Assembly (NCBI RefSeq): GCF_030068615.1
Contig: NZ_JASJOC010000002.1
Span: 543,764 to 607,763, forward strand
DNA from: Halostagnicola sp. A-GB9-2
Lineage (GTDB): Archaea; Halobacteriota; Halobacteria; Halobacteriales; Natrialbaceae
Direction of reading: 5' to 3'
DNA length: 64,000 nucleotides
This document shows, one piece after another, positions 17,793 to 27,131 of the stretch. Both the position numbers and the translations under genes were made by a program. Below the pieces are notes generated by a model. It was not told where the DNA came from and ran no database searches. It saw only the letters and a list, made by a program, of their open reading frames with translations. Position 1 is the first letter of the stretch; every line of letters begins with the position of its first letter.

Positions 17793-18740
17793 CTATCGCC
17801 GCGCGACTGCGGACTCGAGTCCCGTCACGTCCTCGAGAGAGGGAATCGACTCCTGGGCACCTTCCGTTTCGGTCGCCAGCGAGGCGGCGACCGTCGCGAG
17901 TTCCGTTGCGTCTTCGACCGAACGACCACTCGCCAACTGCGCGCCGAGATACCCGCAGAACACGTCGCCCGCACCGGTCGTGTCGACCGGGTCGACCGGC
18001 GGTGGACTCACGCGGTGGTCCGTCTCTCCCGAAACGATCACGTCGTCACCACCTCTCGTTCGAACGACCGTCCCGTCGAACGTCTCGAGGTGGCCCCCGA
18101 GCGTGTCGTACTCGGTTTCGTTGACGACGACGATATCAACGGCGGGCTCCTCGAGGAGCGGTTCGACGCCGTCGGTTGGGACGGGGTTAAGGACGACCGT
18201 CGGCCGCACCGGTTCCTCGTCAAGTCGCCCCAGCACGGATTTCATCGCGGGTACCGGAATTTCGTTTTGCATGAGCAAAACGTCCGCTCGCTGGATCCGC
18301 TCGTAGTGGTTGTCTGCGTAGCGAGCATCGACGCTCTCGTTTGCACCGCCGAGAATCCCGATCCAGGATTCGCCGTCCTCGTCGACGAAGATGTACGCCT
18401 TTCCGGTTTCTGTTTCGTCCTCGGCGATTTGTTCGACCGTTACCCCCCGTTCCTCGAGCGTCGAGAGGACATCGTACCGTTTCTGATCCGAACCGACCCT
18501 CGCCAACAGCGTCGATTCGACCGAGCACTGTGCGGCCGCGACGGCCTGGTTCGCACCCTTTCCCCCGATGCGGTTTCGGAACTCCGTCTCGGCGATCGCC
18601 GCAGGAACGTCACTGGTCCGGACGGTTTCACCCATGTCGGGAAACCATTCGTAGGTTGACTCGAGCGACCGGATTTCGCCTCGAGAACAGTAGGTGGCCC
18701 TGTCGACGTTGATGCTCCCCAATGTGACGACGTTCGACAT
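17793..18740 (-). CDS. PfkB-family carbohydrate kinase (ribokinase-like)
   Basis: 315 residues. RIGGKGANQAVAAAQ (about 53-67) is the substrate-side Gly-rich PfkB signature 1, and DTTGAGDVFCGYLGAQLASG (about 255-275) is signature 2 with the catalytic Asp and anion hole. Closest in pattern to ribokinases, but the family also covers other sugar and nucleoside kinases. It is followed by a Gfo/Idh/MocA oxidoreductase; the divergent neighbour is an SLC13-type transporter. A TATA element at leaderless distance supports the start at 18740. Confidence 0.88.
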   Translation of the reverse strand: MSNVVTLGSINVDRATYCSRGEIRSLESTYEWFPDMGETVRTSDVPAAIAETEFRNRIGGKGANQAVAAAQCSVESTLLARVGSDQKRYDVLSTLEERGVTVEQIAEDETETGKAYIFVDEDGESWIGILGGANESVDARYADNHYERIQRADVLLMQNEIPVPAMKSVLGRLDEEPVRPTVVLNPVPTDGVEPLLEEPAVDIVVVNETEYDTLGGHLETFDGTVVRTRGGDDVIVSGETDHRVSPPPVDPVDTTGAGDVFCGYLGAQLASGRSVEDATELATVAASLATETEGAQESIPSLEDVTGLESAVARR

Positions 18741-18766
18741 TCGTATTCGATTCTAGATCGGTGTAG

Positions 18767-18774
18767 CTATATCC
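18767..18774 (-). promoter_or_regulatory. TATA-like element of the PfkB kinase gene
   Basis: On the minus strand GATATAGC is centred about 29 bases before the ATG at 18740. Confidence 0.5.
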
Positions 18775-18863
18775 TCGTTCTGGTCTCTACGAGAAATCGT
18801 ACCAGATCGACTGGTCACTGGGTCTGATAGTGAGGCGGCGACGAGTGCCGCGATCAGGGGTGA

Positions 18864-18869
18864 TTTAAA
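18864..18869 (+). promoter_or_regulatory. TATA-like element of the SLC13 transporter gene
   Basis: TTTAAA centred about 26 bases before the ATG at 18892, leaderless spacing. Confidence 0.55.
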
Positions 18870-18891
18870 TCGGGACTGTTGAGTCACGCTA

Positions 18892-20289
18892 ATGGATCGT
18901 CGGACGGTAGTCGGTGGAATACAGTCACCACCAACCGCCTTTCTTCTCGCTGTTGTTGTTGCACTCGTTTCGTGGGCCGCGCTTGCTGATACCGGAACGA
19001 CTGCAACGATGCTTTCGATCACGCTATTTTGTATCGTTCTCTGGATTTTGACGCCGATTCCGCCCGCCTACACCGGTTTGATTGGGATCGGCCTCATCGC
19101 GGTCGCGTTCTCGACCGAGATGGCGCTCACTGGGTTCCAAGAGCCGGCAACCTGGCTCGTCGGGTTCGGACTGCTGATGGGTGAAGCGACGCGACGGAGC
19201 GGGCTTGCAAACTGGGCGGGACGACGAATCACGGATCGAAGTATTTCGCCCGCAGTTGGCTCGAATCCGTTGCAAGCCTACCGGCGGCTGTTGCTCGCGC
19301 TCTCGTTGGGCGCACACGCACTCGCGTTGCTCGTCCCCTCGTCGCTCGTTCGCGTTCTCGTGCTGGCCCCGATTCTGAAAGAAACCGGCGAGTTGTTCGA
19401 GTCACGGCAGGCTCGAGTGGGGATCTATCTCGGGCCGCTATTCGTTACGTTCTACGGTTCTTCGGGCATTCTGACCGCCGATCTGCCGAACATTATCCTC
19501 ACCGGATTCGGCCAGTCGATTGCCGGCCAGCAGATCTCCTGGACGGAGTGGTTCACGCACATGTACCCTGTGATGGGGATTGCACGCGTGTTGGTCGTCA
19601 TCGCGGTCGTGTACTACCTGTTCCGTCCCGAACCCGAATCGTCGTTCGAACTGCCGGCGACCGACGGACTGGCCGCCAGCGGAACCGAAAAGCGGATGTT
19701 CGGCTTCCTGCTCGTCGGCGCGTTCATCTGGGCGACCGACTTTGCCCACGGCTTTCACCCGGTCATCGGTGCGGTCGTCGTCGTCGTGCTCGCGTTCCTC
19801 CCGCAGATTGGAGCCGCCGACTTTCAAAACGTGGGCGGCGAAACCGACTTCTCGATCCTGTTTTTCATCGCCGCCGTCTTCGCGATCGGTGATGGGCTCG
19901 TCCACACCGGATTCTCCGACAATGCCGCAACCTATTTGCTCGAGTTGATTCCGACGGACGCACCGCTGGCGGTAATTCTCGCGTTTATTTTCTTCATCAC
20001 GATCATCCTCACGTTCTTGATGGAGGGACTCGCCGTTGCGAGCGTCCTCACGCCGATACTGATCCCCTACGCGGAAGCTGCTGGGCTCCCGATCACGCCT
20101 GTGTTGATGTCGGAGGCAATGGCGTTGAGTACGTACTTCTTCCCATATCAGTCGGCGGTACTGATCGTCATCCTCGCGGAGGGTATCGTCGACACCAAAG
20201 AGTTGATCTACACCACCGTGGCGTGCTCGCTCGCGACGATCGTGTTTTTGCTCCCGCTCCAGTTTGCGGTGTTTGCGTTGCTGTACTGA
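18892..20289 (+). CDS. SLC13/DASS-family permease
   Basis: 465 residues with about 11-12 membrane helices. The DASS fold is suggested by the two re-entrant-like segments: LFVTFYGSSGILTADLPNIILTGFG (about 183-207) in the first half and VASVLTPILIPYAEAAGLP with MSEAMALSTYFFPYQSAVLIV in the second. The family uses Na+ or H+ to bring in dicarboxylates, sulfate and similar anions; the substrate here is unknown. It is divergent from the PfkB/Gfo-Idh-MocA pair, with a shared 151-base promoter region, so a common physiological theme is possible. Confidence 0.85.
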   Translation: MDRRTVVGGIQSPPTAFLLAVVVALVSWAALADTGTTATMLSITLFCIVLWILTPIPPAYTGLIGIGLIAVAFSTEMALTGFQEPATWLVGFGLLMGEATRRSGLANWAGRRITDRSISPAVGSNPLQAYRRLLLALSLGAHALALLVPSSLVRVLVLAPILKETGELFESRQARVGIYLGPLFVTFYGSSGILTADLPNIILTGFGQSIAGQQISWTEWFTHMYPVMGIARVLVVIAVVYYLFRPEPESSFELPATDGLAASGTEKRMFGFLLVGAFIWATDFAHGFHPVIGAVVVVVLAFLPQIGAADFQNVGGETDFSILFFIAAVFAIGDGLVHTGFSDNAATYLLELIPTDAPLAVILAFIFFITIILTFLMEGLAVASVLTPILIPYAEAAGLPITPVLMSEAMALSTYFFPYQSAVLIVILAEGIVDTKELIYTTVACSLATIVFLLPLQFAVFALLY

Positions 20290-20436
20290 GTGAGAGTCAC
20301 CCTTCTCTCGATGACAGCCGGTGAGAGTCACACGCCCTCGAGACCGCTATCAACCATCGTCTCTCGCTGGCTCGAGACCTCCCAATCGTGGGGTGTTCCC
20401 CTCGAGTTCGTCGCCTTCCATCGTCAGTCGCCGTCG

Positions 20437-22071
20437 TCAATCGTCGTCCGTCTCCGGGTCGGGGTCCGTCGAAGCGACTTCGCTCGCGTTCGGTACCGAG
20501 ACTTCGTCCTCGTCTCTCAGAAACAGCGACCGCTGGGTTCCGAACGCGAGCGCCATCGACGCGACGGCGATCAGGGCGATGATCGAAAACGGCCCGCCGG
20601 TGATGATCGCCGCCGCCTGAAGCGCGTCGACGCCGCCGGTGACGATCAACAGCGAGGCGAGCGCGCCGATCAGAAAGCCCCAGATAATCCGGTTAATCGT
20701 CGACGGGCGTTGCGCGCCGCCGGTGGTGAGCATCCCGAGTGCGAGCGTCGAGGAGTCCGCGGACGTGATGAGAAAGAGGAGAACGAGTAAAAGAAACATC
20801 CCCGTCAAGACCTCGCCGAGCGGAAGCGCCTCGAACAGCGGGTATCCAGCACCCGCTTCGTCGTACATCTCCATCGCGGAGAGCACGTCGGCATCCCCCT
20901 CTCGCTGGAGGAAGATCGCCGTTCCACCCATCGTCGCGAACCAGGGGATTGTGATGCCAGTCGAGGCGAGGACGCCGGTCGCGGCGACCTGTCGAACGGT
21001 CCGGCCACGTGAAATCCGCGCGATGAACAGGCCGACAAAGGGCGTCCAGGAGAACCACCACGCCCAGTAGAAGATCGTCCAGTCGCCGATCCAGGTCGAA
21101 ACGCCGCCGGCACCCGTCTCGGCGGTCCCGGTGTAGAAACTCATCTGAATGAACTGGCTGATGTAGGTGCCGAGCGCTTCGGTTCCGATCGCCGTGATGT
21201 AGTTCGTCGGTCCGACTATGAAAGTCACGACCGTCAGCAGTCCGAACAGGCCCAGATTGACGTACGAGATTCGGCGGATTCCCTTCTGGACCCCGAGCGC
21301 CACCGAGGCCGTAAACGCGATGGTCATTCCGGTGATGATGAGGACGGTTCCCAGATCACCGACCGAGGCTCCGGTCGTCCACTCGATACCGACCAGAAAC
21401 TGGCTCCCGACAAGCCCGAGCGTGGTCGCCACACCGCCGATCGTCGCGAACACCGCGAGGATATCGACAACCTTCGCGATGGCGCTGTCGAGGTTATCGA
21501 TACCGATCCACGGGGCAAGCACGGTCGAAATTCGCATCGGCGCGTCGTAGCGGTACGCACAGTAAGCGATCGGCAAGGCGACAACGACGTAGGCCGTCCA
21601 CGCGGAGACGCCCCAGTGGAAGAACGTATACTGAATCGCGCCGACAGCGGCCTCGGAAGACTGGGATTCAGCACCGATGAACGGGGAGACGACATCGAAG
21701 TGCGAAACCGCCTCCGCGGGTCCCCAGAAGACGATTCCCGCGGCGATTCCCGCCGAGTACAACATCGCGAAGTACGAGAGGAACGAAAATTCCGGGTCTT
21801 CATTCTCCTCGCCGAGTTTGATGTTCCCCCAGGGACCGAAGATCAAGAAGAGGACGAACATGACGAGAAAGAACATAACAATCAGATACCACCAGCCGAA
21901 CCCGGTCCAGATGACCTCGTTCGCGGTATCCATGTAATTCGTCGCCGCGTCCGGCGCGAAGACGAACGCGAGCACTGCCGCCGCTGCGATTGCGAACCCG
22001 ACGCCGAACACGACCGGGTCTAACTCCTCGAGAAAGGCGGCTTTCGAACCTCTGGAACCAGATTTACCCAT
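20437..22071 (-). CDS. BCCT-family betaine/choline/carnitine transporter
   Basis: 544 residues with 12 membrane helices. FFHWGVSAWTAYVVVALPIAY (about 145-165) and the signature region WTIFYWAWWFSWTPFVGLFIARISRGRTVR (about 325-355) with its aromatic box are diagnostic of BCCT carriers. These take up compatible solutes such as glycine betaine by Na+ symport, helpful under osmotic shifts. The C-terminal tail is acidic (DPDPETDDD) and may be regulatory. It converges with the SLC13 gene. Confidence 0.93.
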   Translation of the reverse strand: MGKSGSRGSKAAFLEELDPVVFGVGFAIAAAAVLAFVFAPDAATNYMDTANEVIWTGFGWWYLIVMFFLVMFVLFLIFGPWGNIKLGEENEDPEFSFLSYFAMLYSAGIAAGIVFWGPAEAVSHFDVVSPFIGAESQSSEAAVGAIQYTFFHWGVSAWTAYVVVALPIAYCAYRYDAPMRISTVLAPWIGIDNLDSAIAKVVDILAVFATIGGVATTLGLVGSQFLVGIEWTTGASVGDLGTVLIITGMTIAFTASVALGVQKGIRRISYVNLGLFGLLTVVTFIVGPTNYITAIGTEALGTYISQFIQMSFYTGTAETGAGGVSTWIGDWTIFYWAWWFSWTPFVGLFIARISRGRTVRQVAATGVLASTGITIPWFATMGGTAIFLQREGDADVLSAMEMYDEAGAGYPLFEALPLGEVLTGMFLLLVLLFLITSADSSTLALGMLTTGGAQRPSTINRIIWGFLIGALASLLIVTGGVDALQAAAIITGGPFSIIALIAVASMALAFGTQRSLFLRDEDEVSVPNASEVASTDPDPETDDD

Positions 22072-22406
22072 TAGATGGTGTGCACCAGTTCGGTTGGTGA
22101 CGGTGATTGAATGCGGCTCGGTACACTCGCCGTAGTCGTGCGATTATCACCGACTGTGAACGGTATAAAGTCGAGAGACCGCTATTCACGTCTACCTGAG
22201 TGTTTCCGAGACTGCGTAAGTGTGCTGGGCTTGCACTATCGTGGTAATTCGTGAAACTTCGAACGGGAATTCGCACGACTCACTATCTGTTCCGACCACC
22301 ATTCAAACTTCAACACGCTCTCAACCCTCAGGAACACGACGGAGGACCGCTCGAGTCGACCCAGTCGCTACTGGCCGGCTTCGTCTACGCTAGAAAAATG
22401 TCTGAG
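22072..22406. other. Intergenic region upstream of the BCCT gene
   Basis: This 335-base gap holds the BCCT promoter region on the minus strand (AT-richer around 22140-22200) and the 3' flank of the next minus-strand gene. No further gene, tRNA or repeat was seen. Confidence 0.45.
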
Positions 22407-22988
22407 TTAGTCGCTAATGAACTTGTTATCTCGCCAGTTGACGCCCGTCTGGGCGGCCTTCCGGTCTCCCGGTCCTTCCACAACTTCGACGTCCGCCGGA
22501 CGCGGCTCGCCGTCGACGATTCGGGTGGCCTCGAGGTCGCCGTCGTGTTCGGAGATGGCTGTCAGTGTCCCCTTCTCTGCGGCCTGTGCGATATCACAGA
22601 GCACGAGAAACATTTCGTACTGGAGCAACGAGTTCTGGAGGACCGTCTCGCGGTCGCCTTTGAACGCGGCGAACTCGACGAGTTCGGATTCGATCTCCTC
22701 CTCTTCTTCCTCGTCCCAGCGGAAGGAGTTGCGTCGCTCTTCGGGGTCTTCTTCGTAGACTCTGTTTTCGGTGACGCTGGCTTTGAGCTGGGCGGCGGGC
22801 GTGTACTTGCTCACCGATTCGTCTTCGGAGACGGCCTTGAGTATGAGTGTGTTGTTTCGACGCGTGAGTTCGACGTCGGTGACGCCGTCTGGATAGACCG
22901 CCTCGTCCAGATGGTCGCGAAGATCTTCGAGTGGCAATTCGAGGGTCGAGTGGAGCCGATATACGTGTCGTGAATCCTCTGTTGACAT
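22407..22988 (-). CDS. Conserved haloarchaeal acidic protein
   Basis: 193 residues from the ATG at 22988 (MSTEDSRHVYRLHSTLELPL), which begins the conserved part; the longer open frame upstream is basic and unlike the rest. Recognisable segments are VELTRRNNTLILKAV, YTPAAQLKASVTENRVYEEDP and a run of Glu near residue 100, then a helical half (LLQYEMFLVLCDIAQAAEKGTL). I believe it belongs to a haloarchaea-only DUF family (possibly DUF7110, from memory). No known function, no membrane segment. Confidence 0.75.
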   Translation of the reverse strand: MSTEDSRHVYRLHSTLELPLEDLRDHLDEAVYPDGVTDVELTRRNNTLILKAVSEDESVSKYTPAAQLKASVTENRVYEEDPEERRNSFRWDEEEEEEIESELVEFAAFKGDRETVLQNSLLQYEMFLVLCDIAQAAEKGTLTAISEHDGDLEATRIVDGEPRPADVEVVEGPGDRKAAQTGVNWRDNKFISD

Positions 22989-23133
22989 GGTGGGAAGGTG
23001 TGCCGGCGATAGTCGCTGGTTGCTAGTACGGGAGCGTGCCATATATGACCTGCTGTTATATACGGACATATCAGGCCCGTACCAATGTAGTTATTCGTCC
23101 GATACGCGTTTCGAGCCACAGTGGGTGGCGCGC

Positions 23134-23478
23134 TCAGGCGGCGTTGAGCGTCTCGGCCAGTTCGTCACGTTCCTCGAGTTCCGTAAGGATGTCAGAGCCG
23201 CCAACGAACTCGCCGTCGACGAACGTCTGTGGGATAGTCTCCCAGCCGCTGTGTTCCTCGAGTGCCGCGCGGTACTCACCGAGCGAATCGAGAACGTCGA
23301 CCGTCTCGAACTCGTCGCGGTGCTCGCTGATGAGACCCAGTGCACTTCGGGAGTACCCACACTGGGGCATCAGTTCCGTTCCTTTCATGAACAGAACGAC
23401 CTCGTTTTCTGCGAGGGTTTCTTCGACGTGCTCGTCGACTTCGTCCTGATCGTGGCCCTGATTTGGTGGGAATTCCAT
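23134..23478 (-). CDS. Monothiol-type glutaredoxin
   Basis: 114 residues. NEVVLFMKGTELMPQCGYSRSALGLI has the CGYS active site of the class related to monothiol glutaredoxins (usually CGFS), and WETIPQTFVDGEFVGGSDILTEL supplies the cis-Pro and the GG-D glutathione-site motif. Such proteins pass iron-sulfur clusters or reduce disulfides with a low-molecular-weight thiol. Haloarchaea use gamma-glutamylcysteine in place of glutathione, and the ligase for it is also in this window (34118-35200). Confidence 0.9.
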   Translation of the reverse strand: MEFPPNQGHDQDEVDEHVEETLAENEVVLFMKGTELMPQCGYSRSALGLISEHRDEFETVDVLDSLGEYRAALEEHSGWETIPQTFVDGEFVGGSDILTELEERDELAETLNAA

Positions 23479-23626
23479 ACCACATCATACGGGAGTGTAT
23501 CAGATAGGCCTTGCGTCATTATCCAGCATTCACCGGCCCGGTATTTGTCGGAAAACACGATTTCCGCTGAAGCGAATACAGTCTTCGTCGAAGCGGATCT
23601 ACGCGTTCGAAGTCGATTCGCGGCAG

Positions 23627-24343
23627 TTAGACCGCAGTGAGTAGCTTTTCGACTACCGTTTCCGGGGCGGAGAAAAAGGGCGAGTGACTCGCCTCGAGTG
23701 TGTGAACTTCATCGCAGGGGAGTGCCTCGAGCATCTCCCGTTGGGCTCCGGGAGTGATTGCCCGATCCTGATCGCAGCGCAGGTAGACCCGTGGGACACT
23801 CCCGAACTCGTCCGGAGTGGTTTCCACCGGCGTAACCATTCCCGCCAAGGGCTCGGGCCGAAGCAGTGATTGAGCGAGTTCCACGTCGGGTTCCGAGCAG
23901 TCACCGTAGAACGCCTCTCGAGTTGCACTGTCTGGGACACGAGCCTCTCCGGCGTCCTCGTCGACGACGAGGTTCTGCGTGACTACCGATTCCTCGTCCG
24001 ATTTCGAGTAGTCAACAAGTGAGTTGCCGTGTTCGGGAAGGAACGCCGTGAGGTAGACGAGCGTATCGATCTCGTCGGCGTAGTACTCGGCCGTTTGCGT
24101 AATTATCACGCCAGCCATGCTGTGGCCGACCAGAATCGACGGGTCATCCTGGGCTTCGAGCACATCTCCGACGCGTTCAACGTGGCTCTCGAGGGTGACT
24201 TCCTCGACCGGGGTTGTATCGGTTCCGTGTGCAGGAAGATCGATCGTAACGACATCGTGACCGGCTTCCTCGAGTTTCGGTACGACCTTGTACCACGCCC
24301 AGGCGCCATGCCATGCTCCATGAACTAAAACGAACGTACTCAT
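23627..24343 (-). CDS. Alpha/beta-fold hydrolase (methylesterase/hydroxynitrile-lyase-like)
   Basis: 238 residues. FVLVHGAWHGAWAWYKVVPKL (oxyanion loop), the nucleophile elbow LVGHSMAGVI (Ser about residue 73) and a late His in LEASHSPFFSAPE give a complete triad with an Asp in the LRCDQDRAI region. The HGAWHGAW start and overall plan resemble plant-type methylesterases and small bacterial esterases. The substrate is unknown. It is transcribed alone. Confidence 0.88.
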   Translation of the reverse strand: MSTFVLVHGAWHGAWAWYKVVPKLEEAGHDVVTIDLPAHGTDTTPVEEVTLESHVERVGDVLEAQDDPSILVGHSMAGVIITQTAEYYADEIDTLVYLTAFLPEHGNSLVDYSKSDEESVVTQNLVVDEDAGEARVPDSATREAFYGDCSEPDVELAQSLLRPEPLAGMVTPVETTPDEFGSVPRVYLRCDQDRAITPGAQREMLEALPCDEVHTLEASHSPFFSAPETVVEKLLTAV

Positions 24344-24512
24344 AGTTGATCACCGGAAACGAGCTGCGTTGGGTTTTCCATACGGGGAAATCCAATAGCT
24401 GGGTCAAAAGTGTTATTGTGCTTGAAAATTCCGACGAGAGTACCGTTATCCCAGCACAAGACGTGTGAAAAACAGAGACAGAACGAGTGTAATTTTCGTT
24501 CGAAGATCCATT

Positions 24513-25871
24513 TCACGACGGCTCAAGACGTACGATTCGGTCATCGTCCGCGAGCGGGAACTCCCCGTCCGCTCGACCGTCGCGATTCGACGTGAGCAGG
24601 TACAACGTTCCGTCGGGTCCCTGCTCGACGTGGCGAAGTCGACCGTACTCGTCCCCGAAAAGCGGCTGGGCGGTCGCCGTCAACCGGTCGTCGAGCCACT
24701 CTCCGTCGTCTCGAGTTTCCTCGCTTCCGTCTCCGTTGCTCGTTTCGCTGCCGTTGCTTTCGGCTTCGTTCCCGGTTCTCGAAAATTCGTCATCCCTCGA
24801 TAACGACACGGCGTACAGCGTTTCCGACGTGAGCCCGCAGACGAACAGTCGGTTTTTCCAGTTCGGAATCGTGTCGCTGTCGTAAAAGTCGATGCCGGAT
24901 GGCGCCCACGTTTTGTCGGGGCCCGTGTTGAGAACCGGTGGCGTCACCTCGTCGTACTCGCCGTCTCCGTACGCTTCGTACTCCGGGTCGTCGGGCCCGC
25001 CGCGAAGCACGTCCCACCCGTAGTTGCCGCCGGGGTTGACGATCGATATCTCGTCTCGAGCCACCGGGCCGTGTTCGGCCACGAACGGGACCCCATCCGG
25101 ACAAAAGTCGATTCCCTGCGGATTTCGATGGCCGAGTGAGTAGGTCCGAGAATCGCTTTCGTCGCCGAAGTTGGGATTCCCCGAGACGGGATCGCCATCG
25201 GTCGTCACGCGGAGAATCGCTCCCGCCAACGAACTCGGATCCTGTGTGAGAGCCGGCGTTTCCGCATCACCGGTCGTCACCCAGAGATCGTCTTGGGGAC
25301 CGAACGTGATGCGTCCGCCGTTGTGGGTCGTCGCTCCCGGTATCCCCTCGAGGATCGGCTCGAGATCCTCGGTCTCGAGATCGTATCGAACGACGCGGTT
25401 TTCGATCTCGCCGGTATCGACGGTGTAGTAGACGAACAGAGCCAACTCGTCCGGATAGGACGGGTGAACCGCGAGGCCGAGCGTCCCGCCCTCGCCGGGT
25501 GCCGATCGATCCGGGAGGTCGGTGGCCTCGAGGATCACCTCGCCGTCCGCCGCCTCGAGTTGTGCGTCCTCTCGCATCGAGTCCGCGTCGAAACGCCTGA
25601 CACCACCGTCTCGTTCGGTGACGAACGCGTCGTCGTCGGCGAAGGTGAGGTCCCACGGGATCTCCAGGCCGGAGACGACCGTCGTCGATTCGACGTCCGT
25701 TTCGGTGGGCACGCCATCAGCGGGTTCCCAACTGGGTTCGGACCACTCATATTCGGGTGCGTCTCCCGGCTCCGTGAGTTCCGTTTCGTTCGAATCCTCG
25801 AGACAACCGGCGAACAGAGTCGATGTCGCGCCAACCGTCTGGATGAAACGCCGTCGGGACGGACGGTCCAT
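24513..25871 (-). CDS. PQQ-dependent aldose dehydrogenase-like Tat lipoprotein
   Basis: 452 residues. The N-terminus RPSRRRFIQTVGATSTLFAGC carries a twin-arginine motif and a lipobox ending in Cys about residue 23, so the mature protein is probably exported folded and lipid-anchored. The rest is a six-bladed beta-propeller of the soluble glucose/sorbosone dehydrogenase type: LEIPWDLTFADDDAFVTERDGGVR, GLAVHPSYPDELALFVYYT, TTHNGGRITFGPQDDLWVTTGD and NPQGIDFCPDG are typical. It would oxidise sugars with PQQ outside the cell. An inserted Ser/Glu/Asp-rich loop (about 375-395) is low-complexity. Confidence 0.9.
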   Translation of the reverse strand: MDRPSRRRFIQTVGATSTLFAGCLEDSNETELTEPGDAPEYEWSEPSWEPADGVPTETDVESTTVVSGLEIPWDLTFADDDAFVTERDGGVRRFDADSMREDAQLEAADGEVILEATDLPDRSAPGEGGTLGLAVHPSYPDELALFVYYTVDTGEIENRVVRYDLETEDLEPILEGIPGATTHNGGRITFGPQDDLWVTTGDAETPALTQDPSSLAGAILRVTTDGDPVSGNPNFGDESDSRTYSLGHRNPQGIDFCPDGVPFVAEHGPVARDEISIVNPGGNYGWDVLRGGPDDPEYEAYGDGEYDEVTPPVLNTGPDKTWAPSGIDFYDSDTIPNWKNRLFVCGLTSETLYAVSLSRDDEFSRTGNEAESNGSETSNGDGSEETRDDGEWLDDRLTATAQPLFGDEYGRLRHVEQGPDGTLYLLTSNRDGRADGEFPLADDDRIVRLEPS

Positions 25872-25996
25872 ATGAACCGAGACGACCCGAAGTCACGACT
25901 GTGCTTCGGTACGTGCGGGCTCTTCCGGTATCCGATTCGTGTGCCAGCGAATCTCCATCTGGCCGGTCGCGAAAACGAGACGACGTCAGTCGGCCG

Positions 25997-26464
25997 TCAG
26001 TCGGCAGTTGCCGCCGAGCGAGCGTCGTCCGCGCTCGCCGACCGCCAGAATCCCTGCGCGTACGCGCCAATGAACATCCCCGCGATCCCCCAGAGGATGG
26101 CGTAGTTTCCGACCCCGAGACTGGCGTAGGCCGCGCCGGGACAGATGCCCGAGAGACCCCAGCCGACGCCGAAGATGCCGCCGCCGATAACGACGTTCTT
26201 GTCGAGTGTCTTGAGTCGGCGACCGTAGGACGCCCCGGTCATCGGTGCCCGACCGACCAGTCGCGGCGCGGTGAAAAAGACGATACCCGTCACGACGGCG
26301 GCACCGCCCATGACGAACAGCAGGCCGAAGTCCTCGAATAGTAAGAACGAGAGGACAACCTCCGGCTGTGCCATCTGGCTTAGGCCGAGTCCGAACCCGA
26401 AGATCAGCCCGCCGACTAACACCAGCGGCATGAACAGCGGGTGTTGGTCGTGTTCGGCGCTCAT
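25997..26464 (-). CDS. YeeE/YedE-type sulfur transporter, second half (DUF6691-like)
   Basis: 155 residues from the ATG at 26464, overlapping the stop of the preceding gene by four bases (ATGA). It has about four membrane helices and the conserved GWGLSGICPGAAYASLG motif with its Cys. In single-chain YeeE/YedE thiosulfate transporters this is the C-terminal half; here the two halves are separate polypeptides. It probably pairs with the product of 26461-26964 to bring in thiosulfate or a related reduced sulfur compound. Confidence 0.88.
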   Translation of the reverse strand: MSAEHDQHPLFMPLVLVGGLIFGFGLGLSQMAQPEVVLSFLLFEDFGLLFVMGGAAVVTGIVFFTAPRLVGRAPMTGASYGRRLKTLDKNVVIGGGIFGVGWGLSGICPGAAYASLGVGNYAILWGIAGMFIGAYAQGFWRSASADDARSAATAD

Positions 26465-26964
26465 GGCAGGCCGGCCACCCCCACGGCCTGAACCAGCTGT
26501 GCGGTTCCGATCGCGATTAGGAGAAAGGTTGCGACGCCGACGAACGACGCCCCCGAAACCGACCCGACGCCACAGACGCCGTGGCCGGAGGTACAGCCCT
26601 TCCCGACTCGAGTCCCGATTCCGATGAGGACGCCGCCGATAAGCAGTCGCCACCACTCGACCTCGGTTACCCAGAGCCCGTCCTGTGGCGAGAGCGTGAC
26701 AGCATATATCGCCGCCCCGGCGACGATGCCGAGCGTGAAGACGACTCGCCAGTCGCGCGATGGACGGTACTGCTGGAACCGAGAGAGGTTCGAGGTGTAC
26801 GATAGCGTCGACTCGAGAAACGTACTTGCACCAGCCGGTATCGCCGTGCCGAGGTAGATCACCGCAACCCCGAGTCCGACGAGCAATCCCCCAGCCGCGT
26901 AGTGGCTGATTCCGTTCGGGAACGGGTCCGAAAGGAGCGCCACGAATAACGGTAATTCACTCAT
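26461..26964 (-). CDS. YeeE/YedE-type sulfur transporter, first half
   Basis: 167 residues with about four membrane helices. GIGTRVGKGCTSGHGVCGVGSVS (about 115-137) is the family signature with two cysteines that relay thiosulfate in characterised members. It is the upstream cistron of the pair and overlaps its partner by four bases. No persulfide dioxygenase or rhodanese gene is next to it. Two copies of a 14-base direct repeat lie about 70-100 bases upstream of its start. Confidence 0.9.
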   Translation of the reverse strand: MSELPLFVALLSDPFPNGISHYAAGGLLVGLGVAVIYLGTAIPAGASTFLESTLSYTSNLSRFQQYRPSRDWRVVFTLGIVAGAAIYAVTLSPQDGLWVTEVEWWRLLIGGVLIGIGTRVGKGCTSGHGVCGVGSVSGASFVGVATFLLIAIGTAQLVQAVGVAGLP

Positions 26965-27031
26965 TACTCTCGAGAAAGCAGTCAGCGGGTATCAATGTGA
27001 CACCCGCGGGGAAAATTGTGTGTAACTCGGT

Positions 27032-27065
27032 TGGTCGCGGTATGGGCCGGCTGGTCGCGGTATGG
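27032..27065. repeat. Two 14-bp direct repeats upstream of the yeeE pair
   Basis: TGGTCGCGGTATGG occurs at 27032-27045 and again at 27052-27065, exactly 20 bases apart, with a weaker partial copy near 27071 (TAGTCGCGCG). A 20-base step is about two helical turns, so they could be operator sites on one face of the DNA; no regulator is known. Confidence 0.45.
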
Positions 27066-27131
27066 TCGATTAGTCGCGCGCCCATCGTTGAGCGGCGTCG
27101 GGCGGTAACAGTCCGTTGCCCGGCGATCGGA

